Assembly: GCF_002646595.1 (NCBI RefSeq)
Contig: NZ_PDUD01000027.1
Location: 167,045 to 231,044, forward strand
Direction: 5' to 3'
Length of the DNA stretch: 64,000 bases
Source: Flavilitoribacter nigricans DSM 23189 = NBRC 102662
GTDB lineage: Bacteria > Bacteroidota > Bacteroidia > Chitinophagales > Saprospiraceae
Shown in pieces: positions 1 through 8,835 of the stretch. The notes beneath the pieces are model-generated. The model was not told the DNA's origin. It was given only the letters and a program-made list of their open reading frames with translations, and made no database searches. A program made the position numbers and the translations under genes. Each line of letters starts with the position of its first letter. Positions within the stretch are counted from its first letter, which is position 1.

Positions 1-156
1 GACAGTGGAAAAATGAGTTTCCGCGAGTTCCACGACCGCATTCTGAAAGAGAACCAGATGCCGGTGGAACTGGTACGGGCCATCTTGATGGAAGACGCTC
101 CGGAAAAGGATTTTGTCACCAAGTGGCGCTTTTACGACCTGAAGAAACGCCCTTAA
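1..156 (+). CDS. C-terminal fragment of a DUF885-like protein (5' end outside window)
   Basis: The reading frame enters at the left edge and closes with TAA at 154-156, leaving the last 51 residues. They form a charged helical tail with SFREFHDRIL, then MPVELVRAILM and a final WRFYDLKKRP. The FHD-x-IL and P-x-E-L-V-R pattern resembles what I remember from the C-terminal end of DUF885 proteins, mostly secreted bacterial proteins of poorly defined, probably hydrolytic, function. The catalytic part, if any, is outside the window, so function cannot be judged. A strong hairpin follows 15 bases after the stop. Confidence 0.4.
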   Translation, partial: DSGKMSFREFHDRILKENQMPVELVRAILMEDAPEKDFVTKWRFYDLKKRP

Positions 157-164
157 CCAATAGC

Positions 165-195
165 AAAAAAATAAGCCCGCAAAGTGCGGGCTTAT
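165..195 (-). terminator. Intrinsic terminator-like hairpin
   Basis: A perfect 10-bp stem (171-180 with 186-195) encloses the loop AAAGT. An A-run at 165-170 becomes a U-run for leftward transcripts, so the element best fits the leftward cassette that ends at 614, although 420 bases away. The rightward fragment ending at 156 could also use the hairpin as a 3' end, but no T-run follows on that strand. Confidence 0.6.
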
Positions 196-613
196 CGAAA
201 ACTGATCATCCATTTATTGTGGCCATTTCTTGAACGGATGGCGATCAGCGCTAAGAAAACTGGGATTTAGTTGGCCCCGCGCGGTCCGGACAGGGGATGA
301 TCGGACCGTTAGCGAATCCTGCGTGCTCCCACACGCTCAACTGGGGTTATACAAGTTCTAAAAACAATAACAGGGTTTTAAGGGGCAAATTTGTTTCCGT
401 AGCATTCTGCTGAGCATCATAGGGTTAACTGGGTGTTGGGGCGTAGTCATTTTACTGGACATCAGGTGTTTGGTAGACGATGGTGAACCCACTGGTCTCA
501 CTGCCTGATGCATCGTTGCTCAGCAATAGTGATTTACAATTTCAATTGTCCTGGATGTCATGATTATTTTGGGTTTAGTTACATTACAAAGTTACGGGAA
601 CGAGTTATGGGGC
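196..613. other. Gene-free interval
   Basis: No credible ORF. A short inverted repeat, CGGTCCG and CGGACCG spaced by 14 bases, lies near 281-310. I see nothing else that I can name. Confidence 0.5.
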
Positions 614-1372
614 TCAACTACCAATTGTGGGAGGATCGTTTCTGTCGGGAGGGATGAACAAAGCATATCTGCCATAAAAGAAGCCTAAGGAGAGGAATAA
701 ATTTCCAATGATATCCAATACGTTGCTTGCCGAATATAATTTGACATAAAGGATAAAATCACGTGCATAAATGTAATCCCCGGTAAGATCAAGAAATAGT
801 GAAAGCAACTCTGGTAAAAGTATACCAATACTAATCCATAAGTATGGATTTTTTTTAAGCGGAATCCTAAGAGAGTAACTACGGGAATACCATAAATAAG
901 AGAGTGGCAGTAAAATTAAAAATACGCCCTCAAGAACTGGATTTAAGTTTCCAGGAGCATGGTATCCTTCGATAAAACAATGGTTGATCAAAGCTACAAC
1001 AGAAAGTATACAGCTTAATGGAAATATGAAACGTTGAAAGGTGTTTTTGGGAAATAACGTGCTGTAAAACCAGCCAACCAAGAGGAAGTTTTTCAGATAA
1101 TACAAAATCAGAAGAAAGAAAGTGTTCTGGATCTTGAAATAAGCAATAAAGTCCTTGATCCAGTGAAATCGATTAGCAGACACCCAGATCACTCCTTGCT
1201 CGAATAGATTTACAAATAGGGTAACCAAACAATAGTAAAAAACAATTCTGAGCGGCTTGTTCCAATACTTCCGGTAAAAGATGGCTACGAATACGGGAAT
1301 TGCCATAGTCGCTATGGTAAATCTACCGAATGAGATTAGAAAATCGTTCCAGTAACTTTCTATCGGGGGCAC
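614..1372 (-). CDS. Multi-pass membrane protein of unknown function
   Basis: 252 residues with about seven hydrophobic segments (roughly residues 13-31, 42-60, 82-103, 114-132, 145-162, 176-196, 213-235), short loops and no recognisable catalytic or nucleotide-binding motif. The N-terminus is MPPIESYWNDFL, without a cleavable signal peptide, and the C-terminus is a short hydrophilic Pro-rich tail. It is the last gene of a leftward run behind a secreted cysteine protease and a 196-residue protein, though a 261-bp gap separates it from the latter and cotranscription is uncertain. The stretch is clearly AT-richer than the rest of the window, hinting at acquired DNA. I do not recognise the family; a 7TM sensor or transporter-like role is possible but unsupported. 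Confidence 0.6.
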   Translation of the reverse strand: MPPIESYWNDFLISFGRFTIATMAIPVFVAIFYRKYWNKPLRIVFYYCLVTLFVNLFEQGVIWVSANRFHWIKDFIAYFKIQNTFFLLILYYLKNFLLVGWFYSTLFPKNTFQRFIFPLSCILSVVALINHCFIEGYHAPGNLNPVLEGVFLILLPLSYLWYSRSYSLRIPLKKNPYLWISIGILLPELLSLFLDLTGDYIYARDFILYVKLYSASNVLDIIGNLFLSLGFFYGRYALFIPPDRNDPPTIGS

Positions 1373-1633
1373 CTTTCTAAGTTTTAAAATTATTTAAAAA
1401 TGGATAAAGGAAATGGTTTATTCCTCAAGTAGACTAATGCATTATTTCCCTCGGAACATTAATATTTCCCAAGCATCTATTTCTAAATCTGGCTGCCAGT
1501 GAAGGAATAGGTTTTATTTCACTGGCAGCTATCGTATTTTAAAGCTTATTGAATTCAACCAATTAGTACCAAAGAAATCCAGCCTTATCGGATAGAGATC
1601 TTGGGTGCGATTGACAGATAAGCTCTAATTTTT

Positions 1634-2224
1634 TTAATCTTCCCCCGGTGGAATTCTTGCACCTGAGGTGGCTCCGCCGCCGCCTGCTCCAGGGCCTAAT
1701 TTTATATCAACCTGCCCGGCTAATATGAACGCAGTGGGATTTCCATTAGCTTTACGCCCAATTCTTCCCACCAAGGTCATTAAGCGGTGAGGTACAAACT
1801 GCTTTAAGCCCTCATTTCCCTCTAACGGGAATATTTCTTCGCCGAATACGAAAAGAGACACTGGAGGGTCATCTCCCAATTGCCGTTTTAGCGTGGCAAT
1901 CAAATTTTGGAAATAACCGATTATGCCACCCGTATTTTGGGATGCATCTTTTCCCGGATTATCCGGATCGTAGCTGATCCAGGTAGCATCCACCAAATCC
2001 GGATCTTCGATATTGGTAACTCTTAGCGCAATCTGTTTACTTGGGGATTGAGCCAGGAGCAAATTCGCTCTCCAGTACTGGATGAGAAAAATCCTCTCAT
2101 TATTGATACTCTGCCAATAGTTTATAATTTCCTGGTTCATTTGGGCAGGTGTGAAAACACCCGGAGCTCCTGTGGGAAGCTGCTCAAGCTCATCATGTCC
2201 CGTTTCAATCTTGATTTCTGCCAT
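1634..2224 (-). CDS. Hypothetical protein with Gly-rich C-terminal tail
   Basis: 196 residues, no signal peptide or membrane segment. The body (about 1-170) mixes helices and strands and gives no known motif. The C-terminus changes character to GPGAGGGGATSGARIPPGED, a flexible Gly/Pro tail. The start lies 37 bp after the stop of the WCWAA cysteine protease gene upstream, so the two are probably one transcript. The juxtaposition with a protease makes it a possible partner or substrate, but the protease has an export signal and this protein does not, which argues against a simple pairing. Function unknown. Confidence 0.6.
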   Translation of the reverse strand: MAEIKIETGHDELEQLPTGAPGVFTPAQMNQEIINYWQSINNERIFLIQYWRANLLLAQSPSKQIALRVTNIEDPDLVDATWISYDPDNPGKDASQNTGGIIGYFQNLIATLKRQLGDDPPVSLFVFGEEIFPLEGNEGLKQFVPHRLMTLVGRIGRKANGNPTAFILAGQVDIKLGPGAGGGGATSGARIPPGED

Positions 2225-2261
2225 AATTTCTTAGTTAGGTTTGTGATCTCATTTAAGAGGG

Positions 2262-3791
2262 TTAAAGTTTTCTTCGCCTGAACAGCTTATCCATCCGAAG
2301 TATTCCGTCATTCTGTAATATGTTCTGAACTTTCTCCCGATACTTTGGACTTTTATCTATGAGTTTCGGCTGATCAAAATCCAGAACAAATTTTTCCAGA
2401 CCTTTTAACAGATAGGGTTCCGGAATGCCCAGTATGCTATTTTGGTATTTTCCTCCATAGAAGAAATATTTTGCATACCCTTCAGTTGGTAGGTAGTAGA
2501 TCTCATTCTCATATGAGAATCGATAGAATTCAAAAGTATAGGGTGGAAACCGGACAATGCTGTACCTGGTTTTTTTGCCATCAAAACTGGTGTCGTAAGG
2601 ATTGTTGCTTAACCAAATTGTATCACCTCTTATCAGGGCCGGTTTGGGACTTATATCATTAGCTAGTCTTATTTTTTCCACCGCACATTTACCCGTTTTT
2701 TCACTGCATACAATTGATGTACTTAAGGCAGGCTTTGATTTTATATAGGTTACTTCCCTGAGGTCTGTCTTCAAGATGGCATTGCTGTGAATTAGATTCT
2801 CCGTTTTTTTGGGAGTATTAAAAAAGTCATAATTAAATAATTCAATCTTGGTTTGAAAATGCCCCTTTTTCAAGTACTCGAGGAGAATTTCCTGGTCAAA
2901 AGTGCTTCCATTCGCAGTAGCCAGGAAATCATTTCTATTTCTGCGAATTATCTCCAGCAAAAGATTCTCCTTAGGATCAATGTATTTAATGGAATCGGGT
3001 ATAGCTTCGCATGGATCACAGGTATTACCTTTTGGAAAGATGTGGTGAACCATTGATAAAAGGATATTCATCCTTTCAACCAGGATGCCACCTACCGCAT
3101 CCACAGCTTGGCCGGAAAGTGCATTTTCGTGCAGTAAATAAGACTCTCCATCACAGACATCCCAGGGGTCCTGGATCATGAAATAATTTTCCAGGGTAGT
3201 TGCATCCGATCCAGTGACTGTGGTATATCCCTTTCCAACCGTTGCATGAACAAAGTTCTTTTTGGATTTGGTGGGTTCATCAACGGCACTGATGCTATAA
3301 AGGAAAATAACGGGGCGGCAATGGTCTATCTCGTAGGTGTATTGATCCCAGGTAAGTTTCCGGTGATCCTCCATGGAGTAAAAATCATTCTCGGTAAATA
3401 AGATATCTATAAAGGACTTTTCGTAAAAGTTAGTTTCAACAGGCCCCATTCCAAAGTTAGTGGTGTACGAAAAGGAGTAGGGGATATTCAAATTACATGC
3501 TGATGGATAAGTTGCCGGAGCTGGATCCGCACATGGGTCTATACAAAAATCGGAACAGTCAGCAGCAGGATCTATTTGAGCAACATTCATGTATTGTTCG
3601 ACCAACATACATTGTCTAGAAGTATTAATAGGCTGATGGTATTCCATGATCATGTCCATACTGGCAGCCCAGCACCACAATCCGGATTTTTGACTGTAAT
3701 CAGGAACCGCCAGTTCCTTATGTTGACCATTTGCCAAGCAAATGGCGGATAGCATGAGGTATGAAAAAAGATGTAATCTTTTAAATGTCAT
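2262..3791 (-). CDS. Secreted papain-like cysteine protease (C70/C39-like), 509 aa
   Basis: Residues 1-22 form a Sec signal peptide ending near ANGQ. The catalytic signature follows at once: LWCWAASMDMIM with Cys40, the WCWAA form typical of the AvrRpt2-type (peptidase C70) and related papain-like families. The His is likely H182 in NFVHATVGKGY and the third residue D208 in IQDPWD, giving the Cys-His-Asp order and spacing expected for this fold. A Cys-rich insert (C61, C79, C83, C87, C99) suggests disulfides in the periplasm or outside the cell. Residues from about 230 to 509 form a second, unrecognised region with no sorting tail that I can identify. First gene of a leftward cassette. The fold call is fairly secure; substrate unknown. 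Confidence 0.65.
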   Translation of the reverse strand: MTFKRLHLFSYLMLSAICLANGQHKELAVPDYSQKSGLWCWAASMDMIMEYHQPINTSRQCMLVEQYMNVAQIDPAADCSDFCIDPCADPAPATYPSACNLNIPYSFSYTTNFGMGPVETNFYEKSFIDILFTENDFYSMEDHRKLTWDQYTYEIDHCRPVIFLYSISAVDEPTKSKKNFVHATVGKGYTTVTGSDATTLENYFMIQDPWDVCDGESYLLHENALSGQAVDAVGGILVERMNILLSMVHHIFPKGNTCDPCEAIPDSIKYIDPKENLLLEIIRRNRNDFLATANGSTFDQEILLEYLKKGHFQTKIELFNYDFFNTPKKTENLIHSNAILKTDLREVTYIKSKPALSTSIVCSEKTGKCAVEKIRLANDISPKPALIRGDTIWLSNNPYDTSFDGKKTRYSIVRFPPYTFEFYRFSYENEIYYLPTEGYAKYFFYGGKYQNSILGIPEPYLLKGLEKFVLDFDQPKLIDKSPKYREKVQNILQNDGILRMDKLFRRRKL

Positions 3792-3925
3792 TTTGTTAGG
3801 TTAATTCAGGTTTTAGCAATTTAATCTGCACCGAGAGCAATTATTTTGAATTTGAACGAAAAGCATGATTCCAACCTATTGGGAGGAATCGTCGTTAGCC
3901 TCCAATGGGTGGCTCCCAACTGGAA

Positions 3926-4570
3926 TTAGATCAGATGATTCTTTAGCGCTTTCACCACCGCTTCTGTCATCGAATTGACGTGCAGCTTTTTGTAGATATT
4001 TTTTATGTGGAAGTGCACGGCGTGGTAATTCTTATTCAGCCGGTCTTCGATCATTTTATAGCTCAATCCGTCGGCCATACACTGCAGTACCTTTTTCTCT
4101 GTCGGTGTCAGTTCCACGTATTCCACCTGGCTGGTGACCACATTGTTCTGAAAAAAGGTGATCACTTTGGAAGCGATTGCGGGAGAGAAATAGCCGCCAC
4201 CGGCGTGTACATCGTAAATGGCGTTCTCGGTCGCCTCCAGACCGGCCGATTTCAGGACATAACCCGAAGCCCCGGCGCACATGGCCGCGAAGATCTTGTG
4301 GTCATCCTGGAAAGCCGTCTGGATCAGGATCTTGGTATCCGGTTCCGATTTTTTGATCTGTTGCATGGCCTCGATACCGGAAATGCCCGGCATTTCGATG
4401 TCCATCAGCACCACATCCGGGCGGTGCTGACGGATGAGTGTTAGGGCTTCAATAGCATTCGGGAAACAGGCAGCCATATATATGGTATTAGAGCCGTCAA
4501 AATAGAGTTCCAGCGATTCGCTGAACTTCGGATTGTCTTCGAATAATATGACTCGGATAGCGTCTTTCAT
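3926..4570 (-). CDS. NarL/FixJ-family response regulator
   Basis: 214 residues. Receiver domain 5-122 has the acidic pair E11-D12, phospho-acceptor D57 in VVLMDIEMPG, T85 and K107 at the expected switch positions. A LuxR-type helix-turn-helix occupies about 150-212 (LTPTEKKVLQCMADGLSYKM, then NKNYHAVHFHIKNIYKKL), the usual tetrahelical DNA-binding unit. It follows the histidine kinase gene on the same strand with a gap of 109 bp and is its obvious partner: phosphorylation at D57 should control dimerisation and DNA binding. Target genes are not evident from the sequence. Confidence 0.93.
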   Translation of the reverse strand: MKDAIRVILFEDNPKFSESLELYFDGSNTIYMAACFPNAIEALTLIRQHRPDVVLMDIEMPGISGIEAMQQIKKSEPDTKILIQTAFQDDHKIFAAMCAGASGYVLKSAGLEATENAIYDVHAGGGYFSPAIASKVITFFQNNVVTSQVEYVELTPTEKKVLQCMADGLSYKMIEDRLNKNYHAVHFHIKNIYKKLHVNSMTEAVVKALKNHLI

Positions 4571-4679
4571 AAGGGGCCCGGTTTCGGGCTAAGCTAGGTT
4601 TTTAAAGGTGTTTATGGTACTCCCAAATTTGGGAGCATAATTTTAGTTTGGGATTTGACCAACGCCATTCTTTTGGCAC

Positions 4680-5927
4680 CTATGCCAGGCTGTGTATGGT
4701 CATATGAGTGTGTGCTCCGGCTCCGGGGGCCGAATCCAGCTTCAGGTCAATAAAATTTTCCCTGGCCCGGTTCCGGAAATTTTTGAGCCCGTTGCCCCGG
4801 TGCAGAACATCAGGATCAAAACCCACACCGTTATCCTGTACGGCAATCGTTAAACTGGTCCGGTTATTGCGAATGTCCACGGATACCTGGCTGGCCCCGG
4901 AATGCTTCACAATGTTGTTGATCACCTCCTTGAACATCATGAACATGGCGTGCCGCTGTTGCATGTCCATCTGGATCGGATGCTGCGTATCGTAGTGGCT
5001 TTCGTAGGAAAGCTCTATGTCTTTGGCTCCCAGCATTAAAAAGGCAAATTCCCGCATCTTCACCAGTAATTCTTCGATGGAATCGTTGAGCGGGTTGATC
5101 GCCCAGACCGTATCCTGCAGGTTGGTGATGGTATCCCGGGTGTAATTCTTGATCCTTTCGATAATTTTACTTCGGGCACTGCTGTCTTGTTGATCGTGCC
5201 GCTTTTTGAGGAGGTCCGTCAGGTTGTTGATCGCCCCGAGATTGGCACCTACGTCATCGTGTAGATCGCTGGCGATCTGGTTGCGTACCATCTCCAGGCG
5301 CAGACTCCGGCGGGAGCGGTCTAATGCCAGGAAATAAGCAATGGTGAAAAGGATCAATAACAGACAAAATATCAGTAGGGGTTGGAACCACCATTCTTCA
5401 CGAATATTCTCCTTCCCAGGCTTTGCAGGAAAAAAGACAAGAAAGCTCATATCTTCCTTAGTGATCGGATGGCGTATTTTTAGTTTATATTGGCGGCTGC
5501 TTAGATTAGTGTACCTGACAATATTGTACTGCATGTGGTTCCAATCATCTTCAAAACCGACCAACCTGTAATTGACACCAGTTTTAAGGCTATCCTCAGG
5601 GAGCCCAATCTCAATTTCAATTTCCTTTATAGGTGGAAGATCTATTTGTCCGTTAACCTGGTAAAGACTATCGATACTTCTTCGATCCAGGGTATGCTCG
5701 TCATTATAGCTGATCTTTTTAATGTAGTAACCGGAATCATTACCAGCCAATGCCGGCTGGCTGGATAACAAGCCAACCACCAGGATCAACCCACAAATAA
5801 TACGAGCGGGAATAATAGCAATAGGCAACGGCCGACGGAACGTCGCCGTGAAAAGGAAAACCGGGGTATAGAACGAAGGCCTTTTTTTTCCTGAACCTTC
5901 GTTTGGGGTAAAGCGGAATGGTGTCAT
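4680..5927 (-). CDS. NarX/DesK-type sensor histidine kinase
   Basis: The frame is open from 6014, but I prefer the ATG at 5927, which leaves 415 residues. The residues between 5927 and the hydrophobic signal segment (RIICGLILVVGLLSS) are not typical, so the true start may be lower still. Numbering from 6014: a periplasmic strand-rich stretch 100-200 like the Y_Y_Y module that ends two-component propeller sensors (but without the propeller), TM 209-231, HisKA_3 dimerisation helix with phospho-acceptor H252 in SDLHDDVGANLG, and HATPase with N-box EVINNIVKHSG, DNGVGFD and RGNGLKNFRNRA. The partner response regulator lies directly downstream. Ligand unknown; the short sensor lacking a propeller is the only oddity. 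Confidence 0.88.
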   Translation of the reverse strand: MTPFRFTPNEGSGKKRPSFYTPVFLFTATFRRPLPIAIIPARIICGLILVVGLLSSQPALAGNDSGYYIKKISYNDEHTLDRRSIDSLYQVNGQIDLPPIKEIEIEIGLPEDSLKTGVNYRLVGFEDDWNHMQYNIVRYTNLSSRQYKLKIRHPITKEDMSFLVFFPAKPGKENIREEWWFQPLLIFCLLLILFTIAYFLALDRSRRSLRLEMVRNQIASDLHDDVGANLGAINNLTDLLKKRHDQQDSSARSKIIERIKNYTRDTITNLQDTVWAINPLNDSIEELLVKMREFAFLMLGAKDIELSYESHYDTQHPIQMDMQQRHAMFMMFKEVINNIVKHSGASQVSVDIRNNRTSLTIAVQDNGVGFDPDVLHRGNGLKNFRNRARENFIDLKLDSAPGAGAHTHMTIHSLA

Positions 5928-6290
5928 GCTGGGGATAATGGTTATACTGCTGTAATTATTTGGGTTTTTAAGTTTTTTAGAGAGCAGTTTGGCGCAGGCG
6001 GGGATATTACCCACAAGCGAGAGATAATAGTTAGAATACCAACCCTTTTACCTGGGATCAGACCACCGCTGCCAAATGCGGACAGGCTGATACGAGCGAG
6101 CTAATTAATCATGGGAAAATTGGAAGATAGTAGTGCAGTAGATTCAATTACGGAGGACAAGTAGCCTTTCAAATTTAATCAAATTTTTTCATAATGTGTA
6201 AAGACAGGCTAACATTTTGTTAATGTCCATACACCGGAACTTTAATAAAAAGTTCCTTTTTTTGCCCAGAATCCTGAAAAAACACCTAAA

Positions 6291-7079
6291 ATGAAGAAAA
6301 TCTACCTTTTACCTTTTCTTTTGTTGTGCAGTATGGCCACTTTCGCCCAGATCGTCAATATCGAATCGCTGCGGATGAATGCAAAGGACAAAAAATTGAG
6401 CGGCATCGTCGATCTGGATTTTGCCATCCGGAAAAATAAAGCCGGGCAGACCGTCGTGATCGGTACGGACGTCGGTGCCCAGTGGAATCTCGGCCGGAAA
6501 AACCGGCTCATCTTTTTGTCCGGTTATCACCTTACCCAATTCAATGATACGGACGATCCGACGGCGCCGTCCCGCAATTTCAACAATCAGGCTTTCGGCC
6601 ATTTTCGCTACAATATCGACCTCAGCAAAACCATTGCCCTGGAAGCCTACAGCCAGGCCCAGTGGGATGAAGTGCAGGAAATAGATATCCGCTTCCTCAA
6701 CGGTGCCGGACTCCGCTTTGAACTGCTGCAGAATGATACCGCTTCCTTCTACTTCGGCCTGAGCTATATGCTGGAGTACGAAGAGACCAGCGAACGCCCC
6801 GAAGCCATTACCACCAATGAGCACCAGCGGCTGAGTACCTACGTATCCGGCCAATTAGGGCTGAACCCTTTTCTCAACTTCAACTACGTGCTGTACTTTC
6901 AGCCCCGCCCCGCGGAACTGGAAGATTTTCGCATTTCCTCCAACGTCGGATTGTCCATCCGTTTGAGTCGCAAGGTGAATTTTACGACCTCGGCCTCCCT
7001 GCTATTCGACAGTCGCCCGCCGAGTACGGTGCCTAAAACCCAGTATTTTCTGAGCAACGGCATCCGTATGGATTTTTAG
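6291..7079 (+). CDS. Outer-membrane beta-barrel protein, DUF481-like
   Basis: 262 residues: signal peptide 1-20 (cleavage after TFAQ), then alternating amphipathic strands typical of a small outer-membrane barrel. The pattern of INIESLR / GxVDLDFAIRKNKAG / long strands ending in SNGIRMDF resembles the DUF481 (YdiY-like) family, often described as salt- or acid-inducible outer-membrane proteins of unknown function. The protein ends in Phe, as barrel proteins commonly do. It stands alone, divergent from the two-component genes. No close promoter match was found. Family assignment from memory of pattern, so moderate. Confidence 0.65.
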   Translation: MKKIYLLPFLLLCSMATFAQIVNIESLRMNAKDKKLSGIVDLDFAIRKNKAGQTVVIGTDVGAQWNLGRKNRLIFLSGYHLTQFNDTDDPTAPSRNFNNQAFGHFRYNIDLSKTIALEAYSQAQWDEVQEIDIRFLNGAGLRFELLQNDTASFYFGLSYMLEYEETSERPEAITTNEHQRLSTYVSGQLGLNPFLNFNYVLYFQPRPAELEDFRISSNVGLSIRLSRKVNFTTSASLLFDSRPPSTVPKTQYFLSNGIRMDF

Positions 7080-7222
7080 GAGCTACCTTTTGTAATATAA
7101 TTTTTTCACATCTGTGGAACTAAGCTTTTTCGCGCACCGTTTTGTGGATGTCGGCCTTTAACGGGCCGGTTCTATGCAAAAGAGATAAACGTACGCTTTC
7201 ATAATAAAACCCGTTCTTTCTG

Positions 7223-8146
7223 ATGAAAAACAAAAGTCTACTGCTTTTGGGCACCTAACTGTTGCTCTTACTTCCGGCCTGCCGGGATAATGCTCCGCTC
7301 GTATTGGAACCGGTCCGGACCGAACCCAGCAGCCATCTGGGCTACGGTGTCTGGGTCAGTGTCCCCTACGGATTTCGGGAAGCCAGTTCCTACAATGGCT
7401 TTCAGAACACTGCTGCTACCGCTTCCATCTCCCTGCAGGTGAATGAGATCCCTCCGGTCGCGATGAAGAAAAATTTTGATCCGGAGCTGCTGGCCCGCAG
7501 GAAAACCGAACTACTGGAAATGCGACCGGTTTACTACGGCGATTTCGACAGCGCTTTTTTCGCCGTCGTGCGGGATAAGCGCAAGAGGACCATTCGTTAT
7601 CTGCTTTGCGTCAGCGACGGCACCCGGACTTATAACATTAAGGCCTTTTGCTTCGAAGATCAGGCCGGTCTTTACGGCAGTGCGTTGAAAAATGCCCTGC
7701 TTACGGCTTATATTGGCGAGTACGAGGAAGAAAAAGAAGAAAAAGATCCATTCCAGCTCGCCGGAGTGGTGGATGCACAGACCATCGTTTTCACCCGGGA
7801 CGGAAAATTTCCGACGGAGGCCGAAGATCAGGCGAAACTGGAAATAGAGCGGCTGGATGAAAGTCGCAGCTTCCTGTCCAGGGAAGAGCGGTACGAACTG
7901 GTCCGCAACGAAATGGAAAAACTAACCCAAAACCGACCGCAGACGGTTCAGCACGATCCCCTGAAGAACGGGGTTTTCCTCTACGCATCGGGCTACGGCG
8001 AAGCCCAAAGTGTCTACGTGGCACTACTGGTCGATGCGGACGGCAGCTCTACAGTTATCAGGGGCACGGGCACTACTTCCAGTAGCGTCAGTGAAATAGA
8101 AGAGTTTGTCCGGGCCAGCTTTTTAAAAACCGTTATCAAATACTGA
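7223..8146 (+). pseudogene. Lipoprotein gene with in-frame stop codon inside its signal peptide
   Basis: From ATG 7223 the frame reads MKNKSLLLLGT, then TAA at 7256-7258, then LLLLLPACRDN and an open frame to 8146. Together this is a textbook lipoprotein signal peptide with lipobox LPAC, broken by one codon; TTA to TAA would explain it. Downstream of the lipobox the protein is intact for about 290 residues with an acidic YEEEKEEKDPF stretch and no motif that I recognise. A TTG at 7262 could restart translation, but would leave only about five hydrophobic residues before the lipobox Cys, too short for export. Either a recent nonsense mutation, a sequencing error, or readthrough. The next gene starts 14 bp after the stop, suggesting an operon. 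Confidence 0.7.
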
Positions 8147-8160
8147 TCAATATTCAGCTT

Positions 8161-8835
8161 ATGAATTACCAGATCATCACCGATCCGGAGCAATTACACA
8201 AATTTATCGAGTGGCTCCCGGACCTGGAGGAAGACGAAAAGTATTACTGCTGCCTCTTTTCGCGCAAGAAATACACGCCGGATGGGCAGCAGCGGCACGA
8301 TAAAACCCAGCTGAAAAGATTCCTCACGGATAAAACGCGACTGTATAATAAGATCCGGCAACTCGAGGTGCCGCTGGGAGCTTATGAACTGAAAAAAACG
8401 ACGGCCAGCCAGGAATCCCTGGCCATGTATATCAATCCCAACCCCCGAAATCTGCGCCTGGCTGCTTTCGAGGGGATCATTGAGCTGACCCGCCTGTTGA
8501 AGAACAATGATAAACGATTCAATCCGCAGGCGGAGATCCTCAACTGTATCCAGCAAAGTCACAGTCGCAAGGTCTACCTGGATTTCGATGTGGATACCAA
8601 GGATTTTGATTTTGACCAACTGGCCAAAGTGATCAATCCTTCCTGTCTGGATATTCTGGAAACCCGGGGTGGTTTCCACGTCCTCGTGCGGATTGCAGAG
8701 ATTGATCCGACTTTCAAAAAATCATTCTACAATGACATCATGGCGCTGGGTGTGGACCAATCGGGAGATCAGTTGCTGCCGGTTCCGGGTTGTGTCCAGG
8801 GTGGATTCACCCCCCGCTTTGTCCGTAAATTTTAG
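8161..8835 (+). CDS. Small stand-alone protein with archaeo-eukaryotic primase-like motifs
   Basis: 224 residues, soluble, no signal peptide. The second half carries what looks like the catalytic pattern of the AEP (primase-polymerase) superfamily: KVYLDFDVDTKDFD (motif I, D141 and D143), ETRGGFHVLVR (motif II, H173, the sGxH element), then VDQSGDQLLPVPGCVQGGF with D199 or D203 as a candidate third acidic residue. The N-terminal 130 residues are helical and Lys/Arg-rich (SRKKYTPDGQQRHDKTQLKR). There is no helicase, zinc finger or other replication gene nearby. It starts 14 bp after the lipoprotein gene and converges with the VTT gene, the two stops overlapping by 4 bp. The superfamily call rests on motif spacing only; a nuclease or an unrelated fold is possible. 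Confidence 0.5.
   Translation: MNYQIITDPEQLHKFIEWLPDLEEDEKYYCCLFSRKKYTPDGQQRHDKTQLKRFLTDKTRLYNKIRQLEVPLGAYELKKTTASQESLAMYINPNPRNLRLAAFEGIIELTRLLKNNDKRFNPQAEILNCIQQSHSRKVYLDFDVDTKDFDFDQLAKVINPSCLDILETRGGFHVLVRIAEIDPTFKKSFYNDIMALGVDQSGDQLLPVPGCVQGGFTPRFVRKF

Noticed and set aside
7262..8146. TTG 7262 as the true start of the lipoprotein gene
   Set aside because: It would leave only about five hydrophobic residues and no positive N-region before the lipobox Cys, which cannot work as a signal peptide.
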